Below, in pieces: positions 56,929 to 64,000 of a DNA stretch of 64,000 nucleotides. The DNA is from Pseudomonas sp. URMO17WK12:I2. GTDB lineage: Bacteria; Pseudomonadota; Gammaproteobacteria; Pseudomonadales; Pseudomonadaceae. The first letter of the stretch is position 1. The number at the start of each line of letters is the position of its first letter. The stretch covers positions 248,001-312,000 of the forward strand of contig NZ_QKYW01000006.1 in NCBI RefSeq assembly GCF_003253735.1, in the 5' to 3' direction. The notes beneath the pieces are model-generated. The model saw only the letters and a program-made list of their open reading frames with translations. It did not search any database and was not told where the DNA came from. Position numbers and translations under genes: made by a program.

Positions 56929-58695
56929 ATGCCATCGCTTTTATCCGTCCGCCAGCGCGAAGCCTTGCGCACTTCATGGGCCTTTATCGCCCCCTATCGC
57001 GGGCGTGTGGCCGGGGCGCTGCTGGCGCTGATGTTTACCGCTGCCATCACCCTTTCCATGGGGCAGGGCATCAAGCTGCTGGTCGACCAGGGCCTGGCTA
57101 CCCAATCGCCGCAAGCACTGCGCCATTCGATCCTGCTGTTCTTCGTGCTGGTACTGGCCCTGGCGGTCGGCACCTACACGCGCTTCTACCTGGTTTCCTG
57201 GCTCGGTGAGCGGGTGGTGGCGGATATCCGCAAGCGGGTGTTCGATCATCTGGTCGGCCTGCATCCCGGCTTCTATGCCCACAACCGCGCCTCGGAGATC
57301 CAGTCGCGGCTGACTGCCGACACCACCCTGCTGCAGTCGGTGATCGGCTCGTCGTTGTCGATGGCGCTGCGCAACCTGATCATGCTGGTTGGCGGCATGA
57401 TTCTGCTGGTAGTCACCAATCCCAAGCTCAGCGCCATCGTGCTGGCCGCGTTGCCGCTGGTGGTGGCGCCGATCCTGCTGTTCGGCCGCCGCGTGCGCGA
57501 GCTGTCGCGGCAGAGCCAGGACCGCATCGCCGATGTCGGCAGCTACGTCAGCGAAGTGCTCGGGCAGATCAAGACGGTGCAGGCCTACAACCACCAGGCC
57601 GAGGATCGTCGGCGTTTCGGCCTGTCCGCCGAGGCGGCGTTCGACACGGCGCGCAAACGCGTCGCCCAGCGCGCCTGGCTGATCACCGTGGTGATCGTGC
57701 TGGTGCTCGGCGCCGTGGGCGTGATGCTCTGGGTTGGCGGCATGGATGTGATCGCCGGACGCATCAGCGGCGGTGAACTGGCAGCCTTCGTGTTCTACAG
57801 CCTGATCGTCGGCTCCTCGTTCGGCACCCTCAGCGAGGTGATCGGTGAACTGCAGCGTGCAGCCGGCGCCGCCGAGCGGATCAGCGAACTGCTCGCCGCC
57901 CGCAACGAGATCCACGCGCCGCTCGAGGGCGCCCTGGTCCCCGCGCAGCCTGTGCAGGGGCGCATCGAGGTGCAGGGGCTGTCCTTCGCCTATCCGAGCC
58001 GTCCGGAAAGCCTTGCCTTGCAGGGCATCGATCTGACTGTGGTACCTGGCGAAACCCTGGCCATCGTCGGCCCGTCCGGAGCAGGCAAGTCGACGCTATT
58101 CGACCTGTTGCTGCGTTTCTATGACCCGCTGCAGGGGCGCATCCTGATCGACGGCCTGCCGATCGAGCAACTCGATCCGCACGCCTTGCGCGAGAATTTT
58201 GCCCTGGTCTCCCAGCACCCGGCACTGTTCTTCGGCAGCGTGGAAGACAACATCCGCTATGGCCGGCTGGATGCCAGCAGCGCCGAAGTGGAGATCGCTG
58301 CACGTGCAGCTCACGCTCACGAATTCATCGAGCGTTTGCCCCAGGGCTACCAGACTCACCTGGGCGACGCCGGGCTGGGCCTGTCGGGTGGTCAACGGCA
58401 GCGCCTGGCGATTGCCCGTGCCCTGCTGGTGGATGCGCCGATTCTGCTGCTGGACGAAGCCACCAGCGCTCTGGATGCCGAGAGCGAGCACCTGATCCAG
58501 CAGGCGCTACCCGAGCTGATGCGCGGGCGCACCACCCTGGTGATCGCCCACCGCCTGGCCACGGTGAAGAGCGCCGACCGCATCGCGGTCTTCGATCAGG
58601 GGCAGTTGGTGGCGCTGGGCAAGCACGCCGAACTGGTCGCCAGCAATCCGCTGTATGCGCGGCTGGCGCAGTTGCAGTTCGTGGAGAAGAGCTAG
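56929..58695 (+). CDS. ABC exporter, fused permease and ATPase (MsbA-like)
   Basis: A 588-residue half-transporter working as a homodimer. Six predicted membrane helices fill residues about 25-300. The nucleotide-binding domain follows from about 345 with Walker A GPSGAGKST (381-389), signature LSGGQRQ (485-491), Walker B ILLLDEATSALD and the switch His in IAHRL. It belongs to the lipid/drug exporter type and resembles P. aeruginosa PA3228. The exported substrate is unknown. It stands alone between the pca terminator and folE. Confidence 0.9.
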   Translation: MPSLLSVRQREALRTSWAFIAPYRGRVAGALLALMFTAAITLSMGQGIKLLVDQGLATQSPQALRHSILLFFVLVLALAVGTYTRFYLVSWLGERVVADIRKRVFDHLVGLHPGFYAHNRASEIQSRLTADTTLLQSVIGSSLSMALRNLIMLVGGMILLVVTNPKLSAIVLAALPLVVAPILLFGRRVRELSRQSQDRIADVGSYVSEVLGQIKTVQAYNHQAEDRRRFGLSAEAAFDTARKRVAQRAWLITVVIVLVLGAVGVMLWVGGMDVIAGRISGGELAAFVFYSLIVGSSFGTLSEVIGELQRAAGAAERISELLAARNEIHAPLEGALVPAQPVQGRIEVQGLSFAYPSRPESLALQGIDLTVVPGETLAIVGPSGAGKSTLFDLLLRFYDPLQGRILIDGLPIEQLDPHALRENFALVSQHPALFFGSVEDNIRYGRLDASSAEVEIAARAAHAHEFIERLPQGYQTHLGDAGLGLSGGQRQRLAIARALLVDAPILLLDEATSALDAESEHLIQQALPELMRGRTTLVIAHRLATVKSADRIAVFDQGQLVALGKHAELVASNPLYARLAQLQFVEKS

Positions 58696-58819
58696 GGGCA
58701 GGGCGCCGGTATCGGCGTTGGCTGTGTGGTGGGGCGTGAGGCGTGACCCACTCTACAAAGCTAGAACCAACCCCTTAGTTCGGCTGTTGCAGGGTGGTAA
58801 CGGCAGTCCGGCGATCCGC

Positions 58820-58868
58820 TGTGGGAACGGGCCATGCCCGTGATTCGCGCGCATGGCGCGCTCCCACA
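58820..58868. repeat. REP-like palindrome, copy 5
   Basis: From TGTGGGAACGGGCCATGCCCGTGA to GCGCATGGCGCGCTCCCACA. It lies between the convergent exporter and folE genes, and its outer arms are perfect for TGTGGGA..TCCCACA. Confidence 0.87.
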
Positions 58869-58893
58869 AGGTCGTATCTACGAGCTGCCGGCC

Positions 58894-59457
58894 TCAGCCG
58901 TTGACCAGGCTCAGGAACTCGCTGCGCGTCGCGGCGTTTTCGCGGAACTCGCCGAGCATCACCGAGGTGACCATGGAGGAGTTCTGCTTCTCCACGCCGC
59001 GCATCATCATGCACATGTGCTTGGCTTCGATGACCACCGCCACACCCAGTGCACCGGTGACCTGCTGAACCGCTTCGGCGATCTGTCGGCTGAGGCTTTC
59101 CTGGATCTGCAGGCGGCGGGCGTACATGTCGACGATGCGCGCGACCTTGGACAGGCCAAGCACCTTGCCATTGGGAATGTAGGCGACATGGGCCTTGCCG
59201 ATGAAGGGCAGCAGGTGGTGCTCGCACAGCGAGTACAGCTCGATATTCTTGACCACCACCATCTCGCTGGCGTCGGAGCTGAACAGCGCGCCGTTGGTGA
59301 CTTCTTCCAGGGTCTTCTGGTAGCCATTGCACAGGTACTGCATGGCCTTGGCGGCGCGCTTGGGCGTGTCGAGCAGGCCTTCGCGGGAAACGTCTTCGCC
59401 GAGCTGGCCGAGAATTTCGGTGTACTGCTGTTCGAGGGTGTTGCGGCTAGAGTCCAT
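58894..59457 (-). CDS. folE: GTP cyclohydrolase I FolE
   Basis: A 187-residue zinc enzyme that converts GTP to dihydroneopterin triphosphate, first step of folate and pterin synthesis. Zinc ligands are Cys78 and His81 (SLCEHHLLPF) and Cys149 (HMCMMMRGV); the GLSKVARIVDMYARRLQIQE block is conserved. A frame extending to 59529 exists, but MDSSRNTLEQQYTEILGQLGED is the usual N-terminus. Pseudomonads often have two folE genes; which one this corresponds to is not decided. Confidence 0.93.
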   Translation of the reverse strand: MDSSRNTLEQQYTEILGQLGEDVSREGLLDTPKRAAKAMQYLCNGYQKTLEEVTNGALFSSDASEMVVVKNIELYSLCEHHLLPFIGKAHVAYIPNGKVLGLSKVARIVDMYARRLQIQESLSRQIAEAVQQVTGALGVAVVIEAKHMCMMMRGVEKQNSSMVTSVMLGEFRENAATRSEFLSLVNG

Positions 59458-59621
59458 GCGGCTTCCAGTGATTTGCGGATATCGATTAGCGGCTGCCTGG
59501 GCCAGATGCTGGCGCGCTGGGCGCGACATCGGGTCGAAGCGGGCGGCAATTGTAATCCGCTCGCAGCGATTTACCGAGCCTTTATGCCACTCGGTGCATC
59601 GCTGCGTCGGTCAGCGCAGGC

Positions 59622-60623
59622 CTATTTGGCGGCGTGAGCGGCCAGGCAGGTATCGAGCATGCGGTTGGAGAAGCCCCATTCGTTGTCGTACCAGGCCAGT
59701 ACCTTGACCAGGCGACCGTTCACCTTGGTGTGGTTGGCATCGAAGATCGACGACAGTGGATTGTGGTTGAAGTCGCACGACACCAGCGGCAGCGTGTTGT
59801 AGCCCAGCACCGGCGATTGCTCGGCAGCCGCCTTGAGCAGGGCGTTGACTTCCTCGACGCTGGTATCGCGCTGCACCTGAATGGTCAGGTCGACCAGCGA
59901 CACGTTGATCACCGGCACACGCACCGCCATGCCGGTCAGGCGGCCGGCCAGTTCCGGTAGTACCAGGCCGACCGCTTCGGCAGCGCCGGTCTTGGTGGGG
60001 ATCATCGACTGGGTGGCCGAGCGTGCCCGGAAGGGATCGCTATGATAGACGTCGGAGAGGTTCTGGTCGTTGGTGTAGGCGTGGATGGTGGTCATCAGCC
60101 CGCTTTCGATGCCCAGCTCGCGCTGCAGCACCTGGGCGACCGGCGCCAGGCAGTTGGTGGTGCAGGAGGCGTTGGAGATGATCTGCTGATCGGCGCGCAG
60201 GCTGCCTTCGTTGACGCCGTAGACGATGGTCGCATCCGCACCCTTGGCCGGTGCCGAGATAATCACTTTGCGCGCGCCGGCGCTCAGGTGAGCGGCCGCC
60301 TTTTCGCGCTCGGTGAACAGGCCGGTGCATTCGAACACCACGTCGACGTCCAGGTCCTTCCATGGCAGGTCGGCAGGATTACGGATCGCGCTGACCGCGA
60401 TGCGGTCACCATTGATAAGCAGGTTCTGCCCATCGACCTCGACGGCAGCGTCGAAAATGCCGTGTACGCTGTCGTACTTGAGCAGGTGAGCGTTGATGGC
60501 GCTGTCGCCCAGGTCGTTGATGGCGACGACTTGCAGTTTCTCGCGGTAGCTCTGGGTATAGAGTGCCCGGAGCACGTTACGGCCGATACGGCCGAAACCA
60601 TTGATGGCAATTCGCAATGTCAT
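59622..60623 (-). CDS. gap: Glyceraldehyde-3-phosphate dehydrogenase (gap-1)
   Basis: A 333-residue NAD-dependent dehydrogenase of glycolysis and the Entner-Doudoroff route. NAD motif INGFGRIGRNVLRAL at the N-terminus; catalytic Cys154 in SNASCTTNCLAP. It is divergent from edd with a shared 131-base regulatory region containing HexR-type boxes, as in P. putida (gap-1 next to edd-glk-gltR). Substrate is the triose phosphate released by the Entner-Doudoroff aldolase. Confidence 0.94.
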   Translation of the reverse strand: MTLRIAINGFGRIGRNVLRALYTQSYREKLQVVAINDLGDSAINAHLLKYDSVHGIFDAAVEVDGQNLLINGDRIAVSAIRNPADLPWKDLDVDVVFECTGLFTEREKAAAHLSAGARKVIISAPAKGADATIVYGVNEGSLRADQQIISNASCTTNCLAPVAQVLQRELGIESGLMTTIHAYTNDQNLSDVYHSDPFRARSATQSMIPTKTGAAEAVGLVLPELAGRLTGMAVRVPVINVSLVDLTIQVQRDTSVEEVNALLKAAAEQSPVLGYNTLPLVSCDFNHNPLSSIFDANHTKVNGRLVKVLAWYDNEWGFSNRMLDTCLAAHAAK

Positions 60624-60642
60624 GAGCGTCGATCCTTATATG

Positions 60643-60657
60643 TTGTTTTAAAAACAA
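60643..60657. promoter_or_regulatory. HexR box near gap
   Basis: TTGTTTTAAAAACAA fits TTGT-N7-ACAA exactly. It lies 20 bases before the gap start codon on the gap side of the divergent region. Confidence 0.85.
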
Positions 60658-60704
60658 GATTATTCTCATGAAAGTAGAAATCAAGCGTTTTAGCTGTCAA
60701 TATT

Positions 60705-60719
60705 TTGATAAAAATACAA
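60705..60719. promoter_or_regulatory. Second, imperfect HexR-type box near edd
   Basis: TTGATAAAAATACAA differs from TTGT-N7-ACAA at one base. It lies 35 bases before ATG of edd, fitting HexR control of edd-glk. Confidence 0.65.
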
Positions 60720-60754
60720 TTCGAAGTGCTACCTGTTAGCCCGGAGTCGACACC

Positions 60755-62584
60755 ATGCATCCCCGCATCCTTGAGGTAACCGACCGCCTGATCGCCCGCA
60801 GCCGCGCCACCCGCGAGCGCTACCTGGCGCAAATGGCCGCCGCCGACAGTCAGGGCCCGCACCGCGGCGCACTGCAATGTGCCAACTTCGCCCACGGTGT
60901 AGCCGGTTGTGGTTCTGCCGAAGACAAGCAGCGTCTGCGGCTTATGAACGAAGCCAACGTCGGCATCGTCACTGCCTACAACGACATGCTTTCGGCGCAC
61001 CAGCCTTATGAACATTACCCCGAACTGATCAAGCAGGCGTTGCGCCAGGTCGGCTCGGTGGGCCAGGTGGCGGGCGGCGTGCCGGCGATGTGCGATGGCG
61101 TGACCCAGGGTGAGCCCGGTATGGAGCTTAGCCTGGCCAGCCGCGAGGTGATCGCCATGTCCACGGCCGTGGCGCTGTCGCACAACATGTTCGATGCGGC
61201 GATGCTGCTGGGCATCTGCGACAAGATCGTGCCGGGGCTGATGATCGGTGCGCTGCGCTTCGGTCACCTGCCGATGATCTTCGTGCCGGGCGGGCCGATG
61301 CCTTCGGGCATTCCCAACAAGGAAAAGGCCGAGGTTCGCCAGCTCTACGCCGAGGGCAAGGCGACCCGCGAGCAGCTGCTCGAATCGGAGATGAAGTCCT
61401 ACCACAGCCCCGGCACCTGCACCTTTTACGGCACCGCGAACACCAACCAGGTGGTGATGGAAATCATGGGCCTGCACCTGCCGGGCTCGTCCTTCGTCAA
61501 CCCGTACACGCCGTTGCGTGACGCACTGACCGCCGAGGCCGCCCACCAGGTGGTGCGCCTGACGCGCCAGGGCGGCGAATACACGCCGCTGTGCCGGATC
61601 ATCGACGAGAAGGCCATCGTCAACTCGGTGGTGGCCCTCAACGCCACCGGCGGTTCGACCAACCACACGCTACACATTCCGGCCTTCGCCCGTGCTGCCG
61701 GCATCCAGCTGACCTGGCAGGACATGGCCGACCTGTCCGCCGTGACCCCGACGCTGGCCAAGGTCTACCCCAATGGCCAGGCCGACGTGAACCACTTCCA
61801 TGCCTGCGGCGGTGTGCCGTTCATGGTGCGCACGCTGCTCGAAGCCGGCCTGCTGCACGAGGACGTCTACACCGTCGCCGGTCACGGGCTGTCGCGCTAC
61901 ACCCAGGAGCCGTTCCTCGATGGCGAGCGCCTGGTCTGGCGCCAGGGCCCGGAGCAGAGCCTGGATCGCAACATCCTGCGTAGCGTGCCGGAAGCCTTCT
62001 CGCCGGAAGGCGGGCTGCGGGTGCTGACCGGCAATCTCGGAAATGGCGTGGCCAAGGTTTCGGCGGTAGCGCCGGAGCACCAGGTGGTCGAGGCGCCGGC
62101 ACGGGTTTTCGAAACCCAGGTCGATCTGGCCGAGGCTTTCAAGGCCGGCGAGCTGGAGCGCGACTTCGTCGCCGTGGTGCGTTTCCAGGGGCCCAAGGCC
62201 AATGGCATGCCGGAGCTGCACAAGCTCACCCCGTACCTGGGCATCCTCCAGGATCGCGGCTTCAAGGTGGCGCTGGTCACCGATGGGCGGATGTCCGGCG
62301 CGTCGGGCAAGGTGCCGGCGGCCATTCACGTCAGCCCCGAGGCCTGGGATGGTGGGCCGTTGGCGCGGGTGCGCGACGGTGACCTGATCCGCGTCGATGG
62401 CGTAACCGGGCGTTTGCAGGTGCTGGTCGACGACATCGCCTGGAACGCCCGCGAGATCGCGCCGCGCCCGCAAGGCACCGGCGTCGGTTGTGGCCGTGAG
62501 CTGTTCGCTTTCATGCGTGCCGCGTTCAGCCCCGCGGAAGAGGGCGCCAGTGCCTTCACCGCCGAACTGGATTCGCTGCGATGA
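60755..62584 (+). CDS. edd: Phosphogluconate dehydratase Edd
   Basis: A 609-residue iron-sulfur dehydratase of the IlvD/Edd family that makes 2-keto-3-deoxy-6-phosphogluconate, key step of the Entner-Doudoroff pathway. MCDGVTQGEPGMELSLASREVIAMSTAVALSHNMFD, PGTCTFYGTANTNQ and GRMSGASGKVPAAIHVSPE are conserved blocks carrying the cluster cysteines and substrate contacts. First of edd-glk-gltR, divergent from gap. The stop overlaps the glk start. Confidence 0.95.
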   Translation: MHPRILEVTDRLIARSRATRERYLAQMAAADSQGPHRGALQCANFAHGVAGCGSAEDKQRLRLMNEANVGIVTAYNDMLSAHQPYEHYPELIKQALRQVGSVGQVAGGVPAMCDGVTQGEPGMELSLASREVIAMSTAVALSHNMFDAAMLLGICDKIVPGLMIGALRFGHLPMIFVPGGPMPSGIPNKEKAEVRQLYAEGKATREQLLESEMKSYHSPGTCTFYGTANTNQVVMEIMGLHLPGSSFVNPYTPLRDALTAEAAHQVVRLTRQGGEYTPLCRIIDEKAIVNSVVALNATGGSTNHTLHIPAFARAAGIQLTWQDMADLSAVTPTLAKVYPNGQADVNHFHACGGVPFMVRTLLEAGLLHEDVYTVAGHGLSRYTQEPFLDGERLVWRQGPEQSLDRNILRSVPEAFSPEGGLRVLTGNLGNGVAKVSAVAPEHQVVEAPARVFETQVDLAEAFKAGELERDFVAVVRFQGPKANGMPELHKLTPYLGILQDRGFKVALVTDGRMSGASGKVPAAIHVSPEAWDGGPLARVRDGDLIRVDGVTGRLQVLVDDIAWNAREIAPRPQGTGVGCGRELFAFMRAAFSPAEEGASAFTAELDSLR

Positions 62585-63546
62585 GCCTGGCGCTGGTTGG
62601 CGACATCGGTGGCACCAACGCGCGTTTCGCCCTGTGGCGTGACGGTGGCCTGCAAGGGGTGCGGGTATCGGCCACCGCCGATCACGCCACCGTCGAGCAG
62701 GCCATTGCCGCTTATCTGGCTGCTGAAGGTCTGGCGCTCGGTGAGGTGCAGACCATCTGCCTGGCCTGCGCCGGGCCGGTGGAGATCGACCCGTTTCGCT
62801 TCACCAACAATGCCTGGCGCATCGATCGCAACGCGTTCTGCGCCGAGCTGCAGGTGCGCGAGCTGCTGCTGCTCAACGATTTTTCCGCCATGGCCCTGGG
62901 CATGACCTGCCTGCAGGACGATGAATACGTCACCGTCTGCCCGGGCGTGGCGCAACCGGGGCGCCCGGCAGTGGTGATCGGTGCCGGCACCGGCCTGGGC
63001 GTCGGCACCTTGCTGAGCCTGCCCGATGGCAGCTGGCACGCCTTGCCGGGTGAGGGCGGTCATGTCGACCTGCCGGTTGGCAGTAACCGCGAGGCGTTGA
63101 TCTGGCAGGCGCTGCACCGCCAGCTCGGGCACGTCAGCGCCGAGGCCGGCGCGCTCAGTGGCAATGGGCTGCTGGCGCTGTACCGCGCCACCTGCGCGGT
63201 GGATGGTCAGCAGGCTTCGCTGCAGAGCGCGGCCCAGGTCACCCGTGCGGCGCTGGAGGGCGAGCCGCTGGCAGTCAATGTGCTGGAGCTGTTTTGCTGC
63301 CTGCTTGGTCGGGTCGCCGGCAACAACGTGCTGACGGTGGGCGGGCGAGGCGGCGTGTATATCGCCGGTGGCATGGTGCCGCGCTTCGCCGACTTCTTCA
63401 TGGCCAGTGGCTTCTCGCGTAGCCTGCGCGACAAAGGCTGCATGAGCGATTACTTCGACGGCCTGCCGGTATGGCTGGTCACCGCGCCGTACCCGGGACT
63501 GGTCGGCGCGGGGGTGGCGGTGGAGCAGCATCTGCAAAGGAACTAG
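62581..63546 (+). CDS. glk: Glucokinase
   Basis: A 321-residue ATP-dependent kinase producing glucose-6-phosphate for the Entner-Doudoroff route. Phosphate motif DIGGTNARFAL, active-site LNDFSAMALGM, GAGTGLGVGTLL and PGEGGHVDLP are in the order of bacterial Glk (ROK-like fold). ATG 62581 overlaps the edd stop by four bases, so translation is coupled. Confidence 0.94.
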   Translation: MSLALVGDIGGTNARFALWRDGGLQGVRVSATADHATVEQAIAAYLAAEGLALGEVQTICLACAGPVEIDPFRFTNNAWRIDRNAFCAELQVRELLLLNDFSAMALGMTCLQDDEYVTVCPGVAQPGRPAVVIGAGTGLGVGTLLSLPDGSWHALPGEGGHVDLPVGSNREALIWQALHRQLGHVSAEAGALSGNGLLALYRATCAVDGQQASLQSAAQVTRAALEGEPLAVNVLELFCCLLGRVAGNNVLTVGGRGGVYIAGGMVPRFADFFMASGFSRSLRDKGCMSDYFDGLPVWLVTAPYPGLVGAGVAVEQHLQRN

Positions 63547-63577
63547 CGACTCGACCACTGTGTCTAGCATCGCCGAT

Positions 63578-63588
63578 AACAACAACAA
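63578..63588 (+). promoter_or_regulatory. Crc/Hfq motif before gltR
   Basis: AACAACAACAA contains two AAnAAnAA units, within GATAACAACAACAAGGATT, directly before the gltR ribosome site and start codon. Confidence 0.65.
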
Positions 63589-63599
63589 GGATTATCGAT

Positions 63600-64000
63600 G
63601 TGAGCCCAACCGGAAAATCGATCCTGCTGGTCGACGACGACCAGGACATTCGTGAACTGCTGCAAACCTATCTCGGCCGTGCCGGGCTGCAGGTCCGTGC
63701 CGTGGCCGATGGCGCCGGGTTTCGCGAGGCGCTGTGCGAGGGCGGCGCGGACCTGGTGATTCTCGACGTGATGTTGCCCGACGAGGATGGCTTCAGCCTG
63801 TGCCGCTGGACACGCGAGCACCAGCGTTTCGCTCAGGTGCCGATCATCATGCTCACCGCCAGCTCCGACGAGGCCGACCGGGTGATCGGCCTGGAGCTCG
63901 GCGCCGACGATTACCTCGGCAAGCCGTTCAGCCCGCGCGAGCTGCTGGCGCGAATCAAGGCGTTGCTGCGCCGGGTGAATTTCGCCCAGGAGCGTGGCGC
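63600..64000 (+). CDS. gltR: Response regulator GltR, 5' part
   Basis: The first 133 residues of an OmpR-family response regulator cut by the right edge. The receiver domain is complete: acidic pocket VDDDQD (11-16), phospho-acceptor Asp56 in ILDVMLPDEDGFSLC, and Lys in LGKPFSPRELLARIKALLRR. The start is GTG 63600; the overlapping ATG 63598 runs into an immediate stop. Its position behind edd-glk matches gltR of P. putida and P. aeruginosa, which controls glucose uptake (oprB, glt genes) with the sensor GtrS. The DNA-binding half lies outside the window. Confidence 0.9.
   Translation, partial: MSPTGKSILLVDDDQDIRELLQTYLGRAGLQVRAVADGAGFREALCEGGADLVILDVMLPDEDGFSLCRWTREHQRFAQVPIIMLTASSDEADRVIGLELGADDYLGKPFSPRELLARIKALLRRVNFAQERG

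Noticed and set aside
1..64000. tRNA, rRNA, phage or integrase genes
   Set aside because: No sequence with tRNA arms, rRNA blocks, integrase or transposase motifs was recognised in the intergenic regions or coding frames; a covariance search was not possible.

Overview
This window is a stretch of a G+C-rich gammaproteobacterial chromosome, almost certainly Pseudomonas. The evidence is a gyrA-serC-pheA-hisC-tyrA/aroA-cmk-rpsA chain with a fused tyrA-aroA, a gap / edd-glk-gltR glucose locus, a cpxR / CpxP-like / cpxA signalling locus, and the Pseudomonas mupP, ubiG and mtaD genes. I cannot name the species. The gene neighbourhoods resemble P. aeruginosa PA3162-PA3206 and PA0226-PA0232 and P. 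putida PP_1009-PP_1012, recalled from memory and not searched. No rRNA, tRNA, CRISPR array, IS element or phage was recognised.

Layout. (1) 1-4142: end of a YkgJ-type protein, a nitroreductase, then the leftward envelope-stress set cpxR, CpxP/Spy-like, cpxA, and yciI. (2) 4267-9969: rightward rnm, yciO, scpA, a DUF4261-type gene, scpB, a 59-residue DUF1289 protein and rluB. (3) 10077-13030: leftward diguanylate cyclase, yciK and mupP. (4) 13228-21779: a purine/ureide catabolic block consisting of hpxX-hpxY-hpxZ, a divergent RpiR regulator, an amino-acid-type ABC importer, ureidoglycine aminotransferase and allantoate amidohydrolase. It lies between mupP and ubiG, which are neighbours in P. 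aeruginosa. (5) 21797-25134: ubiG, mtaD and a highly divergent MtnA homologue. (6) 25360-36393: gyrA, serC, pheA, hisC, tyrA-aroA, cmk, rpsA. (7) 36591-56795: one continuous aromatic-acid locus covering the whole benzoate route (benABCD, benK, benE, porin, catR, catBCA, benR) and the lower beta-ketoadipate route (catIJ, pcaF, pcaT, pcaB, pcaD, pcaC). (8) 56929-64000: ABC exporter, folE, gap, edd, glk and the start of gltR.

How the genes work together. Benzoate enters through the porin and BenK/BenE. BenABCD turn it into catechol, CatA/CatB/CatC and PcaD convert that to 3-oxoadipate, and CatIJ/PcaF yield succinyl-CoA and acetyl-CoA. PcaB and PcaC feed the protocatechuate branch into the same lactonase, but protocatechuate 3,4-dioxygenase is not here. 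Control sites are readable in the DNA: two XylS/BenR boxes before benA, a LysR box at catR, a PcaR-type palindrome before catI, HexR-type boxes between gap and edd, and A-rich Crc/Hfq motifs before benA, benK, the porin gene, catA, benR and gltR.

Most worth a second look: the MtnA homologue at 24064-25134, which keeps the family framework but has lost the catalytic Cys and Asp motifs and several substrate motifs; the ureide block with its own 12-bp candidate operator pair; and clusters of palindromic intergenic repeats.
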